A DNA stretch of 64,000 nt from Caballeronia calidae (GTDB lineage Bacteria > Pseudomonadota > Gammaproteobacteria > Burkholderiales > Burkholderiaceae), in NCBI RefSeq assembly GCF_900044055.2, contig NZ_FCOX02000035.1:1-64000 (forward strand), written 5' to 3'. Below are positions 8,982 to 17,825 of this stretch, one piece after another. The notes beneath the pieces were generated by a model, which saw only the letters and a list, made by a program, of their open reading frames with translations, was not told the DNA's origin and did not search any database. Within the stretch, counting starts at the first letter, position 1; every line of letters starts with the position of its first letter. A program made the translations under genes and the position numbers.

Positions 8982-9010
8982 TCGAGATAGCTTTGCAATG
9001 ACGCTATAGT
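8982..9010 (+). promoter_or_regulatory. sigma-70-like promoter for the binding-protein gene
   Basis: TCGAGA (8982-8987), a 17-base spacer and TATAGT (9005-9010) lie about 110 bases before the binding-protein start. Four and five of six consensus positions match respectively. Confidence 0.45.
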
Positions 9011-9120
9011 GAGCCGAATCGCAAGCGTTATGAACGAAAGGTTCATCCGATGCTTAATCCGGTCCAGGCATCGTGATGTCGGCTCGAACGTATGACTTCC
9101 TCTGAACGGAGTGCTCGGTC

Positions 9121-10257
9121 ATGAAAACGCTTCTTTCCCTCATCGCGGCATCGGCGCTCTGTCTCGCGCCGCTCGTCGCCGGCGCACAGCAAAGCGTTCG
9201 CATCGGCGTTTCCGCGCCGCTCACCGGTTTGGGCGCGGCCAATGGCAAGGACATAGAAAACGGCGTGCGTCTGGCCGTGGAAGAGGCGAACGGCCAGAAC
9301 ATCAAGATCGACGGGCAGCCGGTCAAGTTCGAGCTCGTATCCGTCGACGATCAGGGCGATCCGCGCATAGGCGTTCAGGTGGCGCAGAAGCTCGTCGACG
9401 ATGGCGTCGTTGCCGTCGTCGGCTATTACAACTCCGGCGTCGCGCTGCCATCCTCGCCCATCTTCGCGAAAGCGGGCATTCCGCTGATCGATCCGGCGGC
9501 GACGAATCCGGCGATCACGCGCCAGGGCTTGAACAACGTGTTCCGCATCATCGCGACCGATACGCAGAATTCCGGCAACGCCGGCACCTACGCCGTGAAG
9601 GTCACGAAGGCGAAGCGGATCGCGGTCATGGACGACCGGACGGCCTTCGGACAAGGCGCGGTCGAAGAGTTCAAGAAGGCCGTGAAGGCGGCCGGCGGCC
9701 AGGTCGTGTCCGAGGAATACACCAACGACAAGGCCGTCGAGTTCAATGCCCAACTGACGAACATCAAGGCCGCCAACGCCGATCTTCTCTATTTCGGCGG
9801 GCTCGATGGCCAGGCGGGCCTCATCGTCAAGCGCATGAAGCAGCTCGGCATTCGCGCGCAGTTCGTCGGAAGCGGCGGGATCGCCGATAGCGTCTTCATC
9901 AGTTCGGCGGGACCCGCGGCCGAAGGCGCGATGGCGTGGGAATACGGCCGGCCCGTCGATTCATTGCCCGAAGGCCGCGCGTTTGCGGAGAAGTTCAAGA
10001 AGCGCTTCGGCGCGGATACGCTGACCTATGCGCCGTTCGCGTATGACTGCGCGTGGCTCGCCATCACCGCCATGAAACAGGCGAATTCCGTGAAGCCCGC
10101 TGTCTTCATGCAAACAATGCGCACGATGCAATACAACGGCATCACCGGGCATATCTCGTTCGATAAATACGGGGACCTGAATAATCCGACATCGACGCTG
10201 TATCAGGTCAAGTCGATGAAATGGCAACCGGTGACGACCATCGGCGCGGAGAAGTGA
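9121..10257 (+). CDS. branched-chain amino acid type ABC transporter substrate-binding protein (LivK-like)
   Basis: 378 residues with a clear signal peptide (MKTLLSLIAASALCLAPLVAGAQQ) and a periplasmic binding fold type I. The mature start is VRIGVSAPLTGLGAANGKDIENG. Family landmarks include NPAITRQGLNNVFRIIATD and RIAVMDDRTAFGQGAVEEFKK. It has no permease or ATPase genes beside it, so it must use a transporter encoded elsewhere or be a solo receptor. The next gene, a flavodoxin, begins 22 bases downstream and is probably co-transcribed. The ligand could be a branched-chain or other amino acid; it cannot be decided from sequence alone. Confidence 0.9.
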   Translation: MKTLLSLIAASALCLAPLVAGAQQSVRIGVSAPLTGLGAANGKDIENGVRLAVEEANGQNIKIDGQPVKFELVSVDDQGDPRIGVQVAQKLVDDGVVAVVGYYNSGVALPSSPIFAKAGIPLIDPAATNPAITRQGLNNVFRIIATDTQNSGNAGTYAVKVTKAKRIAVMDDRTAFGQGAVEEFKKAVKAAGGQVVSEEYTNDKAVEFNAQLTNIKAANADLLYFGGLDGQAGLIVKRMKQLGIRAQFVGSGGIADSVFISSAGPAAEGAMAWEYGRPVDSLPEGRAFAEKFKKRFGADTLTYAPFAYDCAWLAITAMKQANSVKPAVFMQTMRTMQYNGITGHISFDKYGDLNNPTSTLYQVKSMKWQPVTTIGAEK

Positions 10258-10279
10258 AGAGGATCGCACCTGAGCGCTT

Positions 10280-10771
10280 ATGAAGACGTTGTTGATCGTC
10301 TATCACACGATGACCGGCGGCACGCGGCAAATGGCCGAAGCCGCCGCGAGCGGCGCGCGCGGCGAGCCTGATGTTTCGGTCGAATTGAAGCCGGCCGTCG
10401 AAACCGGACCGGACGACGTCCTCTCGGCAAGTGCGTATCTATTCGCAACGCCGGAAAACCTCGCGACGATGTCGGGCCTGATGAAAGACTTCTTCGATCG
10501 CTGCTATTACCCGGCACTCGATCGTGTGAACGGCCGCCCCTATGCGGCGATGATCTGCGCAGGCAGCGACGGACAAGGCGCATTGCGCCAGATCGAACGC
10601 ATCGCCACAGGATGGCGTCTCAACGCGGTGGCGCCAGCCATCATCGTCTGCACGCATGCACAGACGCCCGAGCGCATTCTGGCGCCCAAGGTCATCGGTA
10701 GCGCCGACCTCGCGCGCTGCGCGGAGCTTGGCGCGGGGTTGGCGGCTGGCTTATCGCTCGGCGTGTTTTAG
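10280..10771 (+). CDS. flavodoxin-family protein / NAD(P)H-dependent oxidoreductase
   Basis: 163 residues with a flavodoxin-like fold. The N-terminal strand MKTLLIVYHTMTGGTRQMAEA holds the FMN phosphate loop (HTMTGGT). A second flavin-contacting loop is likely at FATPENLATMSGLMKDFFDR, and YAAMICAGSDGQGALRQIER forms the later strand and helix. The length matches short-chain flavodoxin and WrbA/NADPH-dependent FMN reductase relatives. It starts 22 bases after the LivK-like gene. The physiological partner is unknown. Confidence 0.8.
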   Translation: MKTLLIVYHTMTGGTRQMAEAAASGARGEPDVSVELKPAVETGPDDVLSASAYLFATPENLATMSGLMKDFFDRCYYPALDRVNGRPYAAMICAGSDGQGALRQIERIATGWRLNAVAPAIIVCTHAQTPERILAPKVIGSADLARCAELGAGLAAGLSLGVF

Positions 10772-11058
10772 CGCAGCGGCTGAACCGAACGCAGTGTCGG
10801 CAACAGGCATGTCCCGATGCGTCGACTTCGGCAGCAACACCACGCAAGCACAATGCAATACACTTCGTCTCTTTCATAAACGCCCGGGCCGGAAGATCGG
10901 TCACGTCAATACAGAGCTGGCGCCATCCTGAAAGCGGCGCTTCTCCCATCGACCTTACATCGCGCTGACGGCGGCAGCCTGCTGCCGGAACGTGGGCCAC
11001 GCGCAGGCCGGATGCGAAGTGCACGCGTCGGGAAAGCCAGTCAAACCAAGACCCATTC

Positions 11059-12456
11059 ATGACCTATCTGGATATACAGCTGTTGCTGACCGCGCTGGTC
11101 AGCGTGTTGGTGCTGGTCGCACTCATCGTGTCGCGCATCAAGATGCACCCGCTGCTTGCCTTGCTCGTCGTTTCCCTTGGCGTGGGCTTTGCAACCGGCA
11201 TGGAGCCGGAGAGCATCGTCAAACACTTGATCAATGGCGCGGGAAAAACATTGGGCGCGGTGGGCATCGTGATCGCGCTGGGCGCCATGCTCGGCAAGAT
11301 TCTTGCCGATGCCGGCATCACCGAGCAAATCGCCGAAGCCATCCTGAGGCACGCCTCGGATCGGATGATCCCTTGGGCCATGACGCTGGTTGCGTTTATC
11401 GTTGGTATTCCTATGTTTTTCGAAGTGGGTCTGGTGGTCATGCTGCCGCTCATATTCAGCGTGGCGCGCAAGCTGGAAAGCCACGCCCGCTTCAAAGGCT
11501 CCGCTTACGTGTACGTCGGCGTTCCCGTGATCTCGGCTCTCGCCGCGATGCATGGCATGGTGCCGCCCCACCCAGGCCCTCTGACAGCCATCGCCACCCT
11601 CAAGACCTCGGTCGGCCCGACCATGTTGTATGGCTTTCTGGCGGCCATTCCGGCCATGATTCTGGGCGGTTCGCTCTATGGCGCATTCATTTCGCCGCGC
11701 ATGAGCACCAGACCCGATCAGGCCTTGCTGGACCAGTTCACGGTCGCCGAGAAGGCCGGCAGCGGCCAGCGGCCCGGCGTCGGGGTCGGCGTGCTGGCAG
11801 CCTTGCTACCGGCCATCCTCATGCTGGTTCATGCCGTCGCCGAAATGGCGCTGCCGAAAGGTAGTCCGATCCTGCATGTGGCCAGCTTCCTGGGCAACCC
11901 CTTGGTCGCCATGCTGCTGGGTGTGCTGTTCGCCATCGTCGCGCTGGTCGTCGCGCGCGGAGGCGATGCCGAAAAGCTGCGCGACGCGCTGGGCAAGAGT
12001 CTCAAGCCCATCGCGTCGATCATCATGATCATCGCGGGAGGCGGCGCCTTTCAGCAAATGCTGACCAGTGCCAAGGTGGGCGATGCAATCGTTCATCTGA
12101 CGCAGCAGTTTGCCTTTCCCCCGCTGATTCTGGGCTGGCTGATCGCCATGCTGCTCTCCGTCTCCACCGGTTCGGCCACCGTGGGTATCGTGGGCGCAGC
12201 CGGCCTGCTCGCGCCGCTGGCCGGCGCCGATCCCAGCCTGAATCTGCCTTTGCTGGCCTTGTCCATTGGCTGCGGCTCGCTGTTTTTCAATTACGCCAAC
12301 CACGCCGGTTTCTGGATGGTGAAGGAATCCTTTGGCATGACCATGGGTGAAGCTATGGGTGAAGCTACCAAGACGATCTCGGTGGTTCAATCCATCGTGG
12401 CGGTAGTGGGCTTGATCATGGTGTTGATTTTCAACGCGGCCATTCCTGTTCACTGA
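11059..12456 (+). CDS. GntP-family permease (gluconate/organic-acid proton symporter)
   Basis: 465 residues, about 12-14 hydrophobic segments and the GntP signatures: GMVPPHPGPLTAI after helix 5, GSATVGIVGAAGLLAPL late in the protein, and NHAGFWMVKESFGMT near the C-terminus. The family imports gluconate, glycerate, 3-hydroxybutyrate or related hydroxy acids across the inner membrane. Near the end MGEAMGEA is an exact 12-base duplication. By eye the gene uses GCC, CTG and TTG more than its neighbours, which favour GCG and CTC, hinting at a different origin. It precedes the oxalate genes but has its own upstream region; glycerate would fit oxalate-derived glyoxylate metabolism, though this is speculative. 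Confidence 0.88.
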   Translation: MTYLDIQLLLTALVSVLVLVALIVSRIKMHPLLALLVVSLGVGFATGMEPESIVKHLINGAGKTLGAVGIVIALGAMLGKILADAGITEQIAEAILRHASDRMIPWAMTLVAFIVGIPMFFEVGLVVMLPLIFSVARKLESHARFKGSAYVYVGVPVISALAAMHGMVPPHPGPLTAIATLKTSVGPTMLYGFLAAIPAMILGGSLYGAFISPRMSTRPDQALLDQFTVAEKAGSGQRPGVGVGVLAALLPAILMLVHAVAEMALPKGSPILHVASFLGNPLVAMLLGVLFAIVALVVARGGDAEKLRDALGKSLKPIASIIMIIAGGGAFQQMLTSAKVGDAIVHLTQQFAFPPLILGWLIAMLLSVSTGSATVGIVGAAGLLAPLAGADPSLNLPLLALSIGCGSLFFNYANHAGFWMVKESFGMTMGEAMGEATKTISVVQSIVAVVGLIMVLIFNAAIPVH

Positions 12457-12806
12457 ATCGGGATTCACTCGGTGAACGGCTCCGCCAAATGGCTTCGGCC
12501 TTGAGATTCGAGGCTCGGCAAGACGCGGACAGGTCGCGGCAATAAGACCGTCGCAGATCTCTCGCATGCCCTGTGCGAGAGACTGCCGAGGCGCGTTCGA
12601 ACGTATCTTCGCCGTCAAGGTCGTCGTCGGTCGCGGTATGTCCGTCGATAGCACCGGTCAACAAAATCTCCAGGTAAGTTCCGACAGTGAACCGTTTGTG
12701 AATAACAGCGGCGCGCTGAACGTGACCCTGCGACCGCATCGACGCCGAGACGCGATAACGACGTCTGCTGCGACGTTGTTCGCAAGCTTATTGTTCAAGC
12801 CGCGCC

Positions 12807-12816
12807 GGGTATACCC
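12807..12816. promoter_or_regulatory. candidate GntR operator upstream of oxlT
   Basis: GGGTATACCC is a perfect 10-base palindrome, and its GGTATACC core is typical of FadR/VanR-type GntR operators. It lies in a 776-base region (12457-13232) between the GntP permease and oxlT that holds no convincing gene. The GGTAT half-site recurs before oxc. Confidence 0.4.
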
Positions 12817-12870
12817 AACCCTGAGACCTGTCGCGAAACGTCGCTCGACCGGTCCCCTAGGCGTTCATCC

Positions 12871-12886
12871 ATTCACGATAGTGAAT
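12871..12886. promoter_or_regulatory. inverted repeat in the oxlT upstream region
   Basis: ATTCAC, a four-base spacer and GTGAAT form an inverted repeat directly before an AT-rich stretch (12886-12930) where a promoter is likely. The regulator is unknown. Confidence 0.3.
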
Positions 12887-13232
12887 CAAAACCGTAATTT
12901 TTTATAACTTTCCCTTATATCTTTTCTCCCGCACGATGCTCCCATCTTTATCGGCAAATGCCAGGAGGAGTGGGCGGCAAGGTTCAACGCACGACGGCGC
13001 GTCCCAGTTCGAAGACGCTGGTAATCGCGGTTTTGCATGAGGCTGCATGTACTGTCCGGCCTTCATCGCGAATCGCCCATCGAGAGCAATCGTTGCCTCG
13101 TTGGCTCAGTACTCGCGTGCGCGACGACTGGGCGTTCCCGTGCAAGACGCTCTCGCGAGCGACGTAACGCATCGGTTTTTCAGCACTACATCAAGCGCCG
13201 AACGAGCGCAATGACACATAACGGAGACAGAC

Positions 13233-14585
13233 ATGGTGAGCGTAGATCCGACGGTAGCCGGGCAGTCGCACGGGCGTCGTCAAAACAGGTGGGTGCAGTT
13301 GGTGATCGGCATCGTCTGCATGGGGCTTGTCGCCAATTTCCAGTACGCGTGGACGTTGTTCGTCATGCCGATGGACGCAAAGCACCATTGGGGACAGGCG
13401 GCGATTCAAACCGCCTTCACGATCTTCATCGTTACAGAGACGTGGCTCGTGCCCGTCGAGGGCTGGCTCGTCGATAAATTCGGACCGCGCCCGGTGGTGA
13501 TGGGCGGCGCGATCTTCGCTGCGATCGGCTGGATCATCGACGCCCATGCGACCACGCTCATGCATTTATACATCGCCGCAGTGGTCGCGGGCATCGGCGC
13601 GGGTTGCGTGTATGGCACCTGCGTCGGCACGGCGCTGAAGTGGTTTCCGGACAAGCGTGGTCTCGCGGCCGGTCTGACGGCGGCGGGCTTCGGCGCGGGC
13701 GCAGCCGTGACCGTGATCCCGATCTCCAACATGATCCAGAACTCCGGCTACGAAAGCGCGTTCATGTTCTTCGGCATTCTGCAAGGCGCCGTCATTTTCG
13801 TGCTGGCGCTGTTGCTCGTGCGGCCGAATCCGCCGAAGGACATCGTGCCGACCAAGCGCATCGTGGCGACCAAGATCGACTATACGACCGGACAGATGGT
13901 GCGAGCGCCTATCTTCTGGGTGCTGTACATGATGTTCGTCGCGGTGGCGGCGGGCGGTGTGATCGCCACTGCGCAGTTCGGGCCGATCGCCAAGGAATAC
14001 GGCTTCGCGAGCTTGCCGGTTAGCCTCTTCGGTGCGACTTTGCCGCTGCTCGCGATGACGCTGTCCATCGATAACCTGTGCAACGGCTTCACGCGTCCGC
14101 TGTGCGGCTTCATCTCCGACAAGATCGGCCGCGAGAACACCATGTTCATCATCTTTCTGGGCGAAGGCGTCGCGCTGCTCGGGTTGATGCAGTTCGGACA
14201 GAATCCCTACCTGTTCATGCTGTTCGCGGCGCTGACGTTCCTGTGCTGGGGCGAGATTTTCTCGATCTTCCCGGCGACCTGCGCGGACACGTTCGGCAGC
14301 AAGTACGCCGCCGCCAACGCAGGCACGCTGTACACGGCCAAGGGGACGGCTTCGATGCTGGTGCCGCTCGCGTCGGTGCTGGCGTCGCTCGGCTCGTGGA
14401 ATGCCGTGTTCATCGCGACTGCGATCACGTCGATCGCGGCGGGCGTGTGCGCGAAGTTCGTACTCGCGCCAATGCGCCGCCGCTGGATAGAGAACACGGT
14501 CACGCAGACTTCGTCGCAGCCCTATATCGACTTGCCGTTTCAGACTGACTGGACGGATGCGCCGAGCAAGTCGTCAACTCGATGA
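13233..14585 (+). CDS. oxlT: oxalate/formate antiporter (MFS, OxlT family)
   Basis: 450 residues with 12 transmembrane helices. It begins RWVQLVIGIVCMGLVANFQY and contains the family pieces PVEGWLVDKFGPRPVVMGG, CVGTALKWFPDKRGLAAGL and GFTRPLCGFISDKIGRENTM. Two charged residues fit the oxalate-binding pair known in Oxalobacter OxlT: an arginine at about 288 (GFTRP) and a lysine at about 370 (LYTAKGTAS), 82 residues apart as against 83 in the reference protein. It would bring divalent oxalate in and release formate, an electrogenic exchange that with internal decarboxylation generates proton motive force. GGAG eight bases before the ATG supports the start. It precedes the GntR gene and the oxc-frc operon. 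Confidence 0.92.
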   Translation: MVSVDPTVAGQSHGRRQNRWVQLVIGIVCMGLVANFQYAWTLFVMPMDAKHHWGQAAIQTAFTIFIVTETWLVPVEGWLVDKFGPRPVVMGGAIFAAIGWIIDAHATTLMHLYIAAVVAGIGAGCVYGTCVGTALKWFPDKRGLAAGLTAAGFGAGAAVTVIPISNMIQNSGYESAFMFFGILQGAVIFVLALLLVRPNPPKDIVPTKRIVATKIDYTTGQMVRAPIFWVLYMMFVAVAAGGVIATAQFGPIAKEYGFASLPVSLFGATLPLLAMTLSIDNLCNGFTRPLCGFISDKIGRENTMFIIFLGEGVALLGLMQFGQNPYLFMLFAALTFLCWGEIFSIFPATCADTFGSKYAAANAGTLYTAKGTASMLVPLASVLASLGSWNAVFIATAITSIAAGVCAKFVLAPMRRRWIENTVTQTSSQPYIDLPFQTDWTDAPSKSSTR

Positions 14586-14790
14586 AGAAGAACGCCAGCA
14601 CGCGTGTGCTTTGTCGTTGCACCCGTTGACGCTGCTTGTCACGTCCGCGCAGCATCGCGGCTTCATGCGAGCGGACGATGACCCGGGTCATCGCACGGCC
14701 GGCGTTCGTCGAAGCGTCGACTTCGCAAACACCGTGCGATCGGCCCGCGCGTCGTCTGGCAACGGTGCGGTTCGGCTGTCATTCCGCATA

Positions 14791-14838
14791 ACTTCACCGT
14801 CAATTTCACCGTCAATTTCACCGTCAATTTCACCGTCA
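14791..14838. repeat. four tandem copies of a 12-bp repeat
   Basis: ATTTCACCGTCA occurs four times head to tail (the first copy begins ACTT). The array lies in the 486-base gap between oxlT and the GntR regulator, where I see no gene. The period is close to one helical turn plus a base, so it could be a multi-site protein-binding array or simple slippage. Confidence 0.85.
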
Positions 14839-15071
14839 TAGGGAGCCTGGCGCACGGGGTCAGCCTTGTACTGAATGGATAAAAGGGGAGTGTCGGCCGC
14901 ATGTGCATGAAAGCCCTGACCAGAAGCTGTTAAGGAGCCTTCGCTGGCAGTCGGAGGAGCCGCAGGACAGGCTCCGCCGCGCGGGGCGCTACAGTCGCCA
15001 TGGCGATCCGGCAAGCGGTCGATGCACGCACATCAACCAAGGCATGTCCGCAGTGGGGAATCAAGCAATCC

Positions 15072-15803
15072 ATGCCATCTGAAACTCAAACCCCGCAAGG
15101 GGCCGAGACTGGCTCCGGCGGACTGACGCTGTCGCTGGAACCCATCGGCGCGACCGCGTCGCTTCGCGATCAGGCTTACATGAAATTACGCCAGGTGATC
15201 GACGAAGCCGATATCTACCATTCGCGAAGTGAAATTCGCCTTGACGAAAGAGAGCTGACGGAAGCGCTCGGCGTGTCGCGTACACCGATCCGCGAAGCCA
15301 TGGCGCGGCTCCTGCAGGAAGGGTTTCTGCGCGCCGGATCCCGTCGCGGTGTCTACATCCTGCGCAAAACCAAGCGCGAGATCGTCGAGATGATTCACAT
15401 GTGGGCCGCACTCGAGAGCGCTGCGGCGCAACTCGCCATCCAGCGTGCGACCGACGAGGAAATCGCTCAGCTTCGCCGGATGTTCGACGACTTCCGCGAT
15501 TCGACACCCGCCGAGCATATCGACGAGTATTCGGCAGCGAACATCGCGTTCCATTCGGCCGTCGTGAGGCTGTCGAAGTCGAAAGTCATCTTCGACACGA
15601 TCGAGAATATCTTCGCGCACGTGCGCGCCATTCGTAAGATGACGCTCCCTCAGAGCGACCGCGCGTCGCGTTCGATCGTCGATCACATGCGGATCATCGA
15701 GGCGCTCGAATCTAGAGACACGGAACTGGCCGAGCGCCTCGTGAAGCATCACTCGCTCGACCTTGCCGCCTTCGTCGAAGCCAATTGCGATTTTCTTGAT
15801 TGA
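15072..15803 (+). CDS. GntR-family regulator with FCD domain, probable regulator of the oxalate genes
   Basis: 243 residues. The N-terminal winged helix-turn-helix (about 30-95) includes RDQAYMKLRQVIDEADIY and the recognition region ALGVSRTPIREAMARLLQEG. The C-terminal all-helical FCD ligand domain includes ANIAFHSAVV and the histidine-bearing VDHMRIIEALESRD, LVKHHSLDL; such histidines bind a metal that coordinates carboxylate ligands. The ATG at 15072 is preferred over one at 15000, whose extra 24 residues are not family-like. Position between oxlT and oxc, with GGTAT-type palindromes before both, makes it the likely local regulator, sensing oxalate, oxalyl-CoA or a product. That assignment is inference. 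Confidence 0.85.
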   Translation: MPSETQTPQGAETGSGGLTLSLEPIGATASLRDQAYMKLRQVIDEADIYHSRSEIRLDERELTEALGVSRTPIREAMARLLQEGFLRAGSRRGVYILRKTKREIVEMIHMWAALESAAAQLAIQRATDEEIAQLRRMFDDFRDSTPAEHIDEYSAANIAFHSAVVRLSKSKVIFDTIENIFAHVRAIRKMTLPQSDRASRSIVDHMRIIEALESRDTELAERLVKHHSLDLAAFVEANCDFLD

Positions 15804-15828
15804 ACTGCGGGTTCGCCACCCGATAGGA

Positions 15829-15857
15829 AAGGCCGCGTGACGGGTGTCCGCGGCCTT
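15829..15857 (+). terminator. hairpin after the GntR gene
   Basis: AAGGCCGCG (15829-15837) pairs with CGCGGCCTT (15849-15857) around an 11-base loop, 26 bases after the stop codon. There is no long T-run. Confidence 0.55.
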
Positions 15858-15990
15858 GTCACGCCTCGCGCGATCCATCGCTGGCAAGGACACGTACGCA
15901 GCCGTTCCATGGCGCTCCGGCTCGTTGATGACGCCACCTCCCGTGCAACCCTCTAATGGTTCATCCCTATGCCGGACTGACAATAAAGCT

Positions 15991-16022
15991 TTGACAAATA
16001 CCGTATCTGGTATCTAGTATAT
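15991..16022 (+). promoter_or_regulatory. oxc-frc promoter with embedded GntR-type operator
   Basis: A perfect TTGACA (15991-15996) and TAGTAT (16015-16020) are separated by 18 bases. The spacer carries ATACC (15998-16002) and GGTAT (16009-16013) as an inverted repeat, so a bound repressor would block RNA polymerase. The half-site matches the palindrome before oxlT. GGGGGAG follows ahead of the oxc start. Confidence 0.6.
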
Positions 16023-16054
16023 CACCAACACAACCGGCCCTCTGGGGGAGACAA

Positions 16055-17797
16055 ATGGCAGACGTACTCGAGGCAAGAACACAGGAAGCCGCTGAAGTGA
16101 AGGCGCCGCAGTTGACCGACGGTTTCCATCTCGTCATCGATGCCCTGAAGCTGAACGACATCGACACGATCTTCGGCCTCGTCGGGATTCCTATCACCGA
16201 CCTTGCGCGACTCGCTCAGGCTGAAGGCATGCGCTTCATCGGTTTTCGCCATGAGCAGCATGCAGGCAACGCGGCCGCGATCGCCGGCTACATGACGCAG
16301 AAGCCGGGCATCTGCCTGACCGTGTCGGCGCCGGGCTTCCTGAACGGCCTGACCGCGCTTGCCAATGCGACCACCAACTGCTTCCCGATGATCCTGATCA
16401 GCGGCTCGAGCGAGCGGGAGATCGTCGATCTGCAGCAGGGCGATTACGAAGAGATGGACCAGCTGAACGCGGCAAAGCCGTATGCGAAGGCTGCCTACCG
16501 CGTGCTGCATGCGGAGGACATCGGCATCGGCATCGCGCGTGCGATCCGCGCGGCTGTATCGGGCCGTCCGGGCGGCGTGTATCTCGATCTGCCGGCCAAG
16601 CTGCTGTCGCAGACGATGGACGCGCTCAAGGGCCAGCAATCGCTCATCAAGGTCGTCGATGCCGCGCCGCGTCAGTTGCCGTCGCCGGATTCGGTGAAGC
16701 GCGCCCTCGACGTGATCAAAAACGCGAAGCGTCCGCTGATCCTGCTGGGCAAGGGCGCAGCCTACGCGCAAGCCGACGCGCAGATTCGCGAGCTGGTGGA
16801 GAAGAGCGGCATTCCGTATCTGCCGATGTCGATGGCCAAGGGCCTGTTGCCGGACACGCATGCGCAATCGGCGTCGGCGGCGCGTTCGTTCGTGCTGCAG
16901 GAAGCGGATTGTGTCGTGCTGATCGGCGCGCGTCTGAACTGGCTGCTCGCGCACGGCAAGGGCAAGACCTGGGGCGCAGCGCCCAAGCAGTTCGTGCAGA
17001 TCGACATCTCGCCGACCGAAATCGACAGCAACGTCGCGATCGCCGCACCGGTGATCGGTGACATCGGCTCATGCGTGTCGGCGCTCGTCGAAGGCATCGG
17101 CGCGGGCTTTCCGAAGCCGTCGAGCGAATGGACGGGCGCGATCAACGAGCGCAAGAACAAGAACCTCGAAAAGATGGCGGCGACGCTCGCGAAGAATCCG
17201 TCGCCGATGAACTTCCACAGCGCGCTGCGCGCCATCCGCGACGTGTTGAAGACGCGCCCGGACATCAACGTCGTCAACGAAGGCGCGAACACGCTCGACT
17301 ATGCGCGCAGCATCATCGACATGTACGAGCCGCGCAAGCGTTTCGATTCGGGCACGTGGGGGATCATGGGCATCGGCATGGGCTTCTCGATCGGCGCGGC
17401 GGTGACGAGCGGCAAGCAGGTCGTCGCGATCGAAGGCGACAGCGCGTTCGGCTTCAGCGGCATGGAACTCGAAACCATCTGCCGATACGACTTGCCGGTC
17501 TGCACCATCGTCTTCAACAACAACGGCGTGTATCGCGGCACCGATGTGAATCCCACCGGCGGCAAGGATGTCGCGCCGACCGTGTTCGTGAAGAACGCAC
17601 GCTACGACAAGATGATCGAGGCATTCGGCGGCATCGGCTTCAACGCGACGACGCCGGAAGAGCTCACGCATGCACTCGAAGAGGCGATCAAGTCCGGCAA
17701 GCCGACGCTGATCAACGCTGTCATCGACGAGACGGCCGGCACGGAGAGCGGTCGCCTGACGAATCTGAACCCGCAAAGCGCGGCATCGAAAAAGTAA
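16055..17797 (+). CDS. oxc: oxalyl-CoA decarboxylase
   Basis: 580 residues, within the usual 565-580. This thiamine diphosphate enzyme splits oxalyl-CoA into formyl-CoA and carbon dioxide in the cytoplasm. The cofactor-activating glutamate is at about residue 67 ([16 protein letters not shown]). The thiamine/magnesium motif runs from [13 protein letters not shown] (near 461) to FNNNG. Oxc-type segments include [20 protein letters not shown] and [18 protein letters not shown] strong ribosome site (GGGGGAG) precedes the ATG. Frc follows after 28 bases, so both form one operon, preceded by a TTGACA promoter with a GntR-type palindrome. Confidence 0.96.
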   Translation: MADVLEARTQEAAEVKAPQLTDGFHLVIDALKLNDIDTIFGLVGIPITDLARLAQAEGMRFIGFRHEQHAGNAAAIAGYMTQKPGICLTVSAPGFLNGLTALANATTNCFPMILISGSSEREIVDLQQGDYEEMDQLNAAKPYAKAAYRVLHAEDIGIGIARAIRAAVSGRPGGVYLDLPAKLLSQTMDALKGQQSLIKVVDAAPRQLPSPDSVKRALDVIKNAKRPLILLGKGAAYAQADAQIRELVEKSGIPYLPMSMAKGLLPDTHAQSASAARSFVLQEADCVVLIGARLNWLLAHGKGKTWGAAPKQFVQIDISPTEIDSNVAIAAPVIGDIGSCVSALVEGIGAGFPKPSSEWTGAINERKNKNLEKMAATLAKNPSPMNFHSALRAIRDVLKTRPDINVVNEGANTLDYARSIIDMYEPRKRFDSGTWGIMGIGMGFSIGAAVTSGKQVVAIEGDSAFGFSGMELETICRYDLPVCTIVFNNNGVYRGTDVNPTGGKDVAPTVFVKNARYDKMIEAFGGIGFNATTPEELTHALEEAIKSGKPTLINAVIDETAGTESGRLTNLNPQSAASKK

Positions 17798-17825
17798 CCA
17801 AGACGAGCCACCCAGGAGAATCCCC

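Noticed and set aside
12958-13167. 69-codon open frame upstream of oxlT
   Set aside because: No ribosome site, no family-like sequence, and it sits in what looks like the promoter and leader region.
14791-14838. Tandem 12-mers considered as a CRISPR array
   Set aside because: The units are contiguous without spacers, too short, and no cas gene is present.
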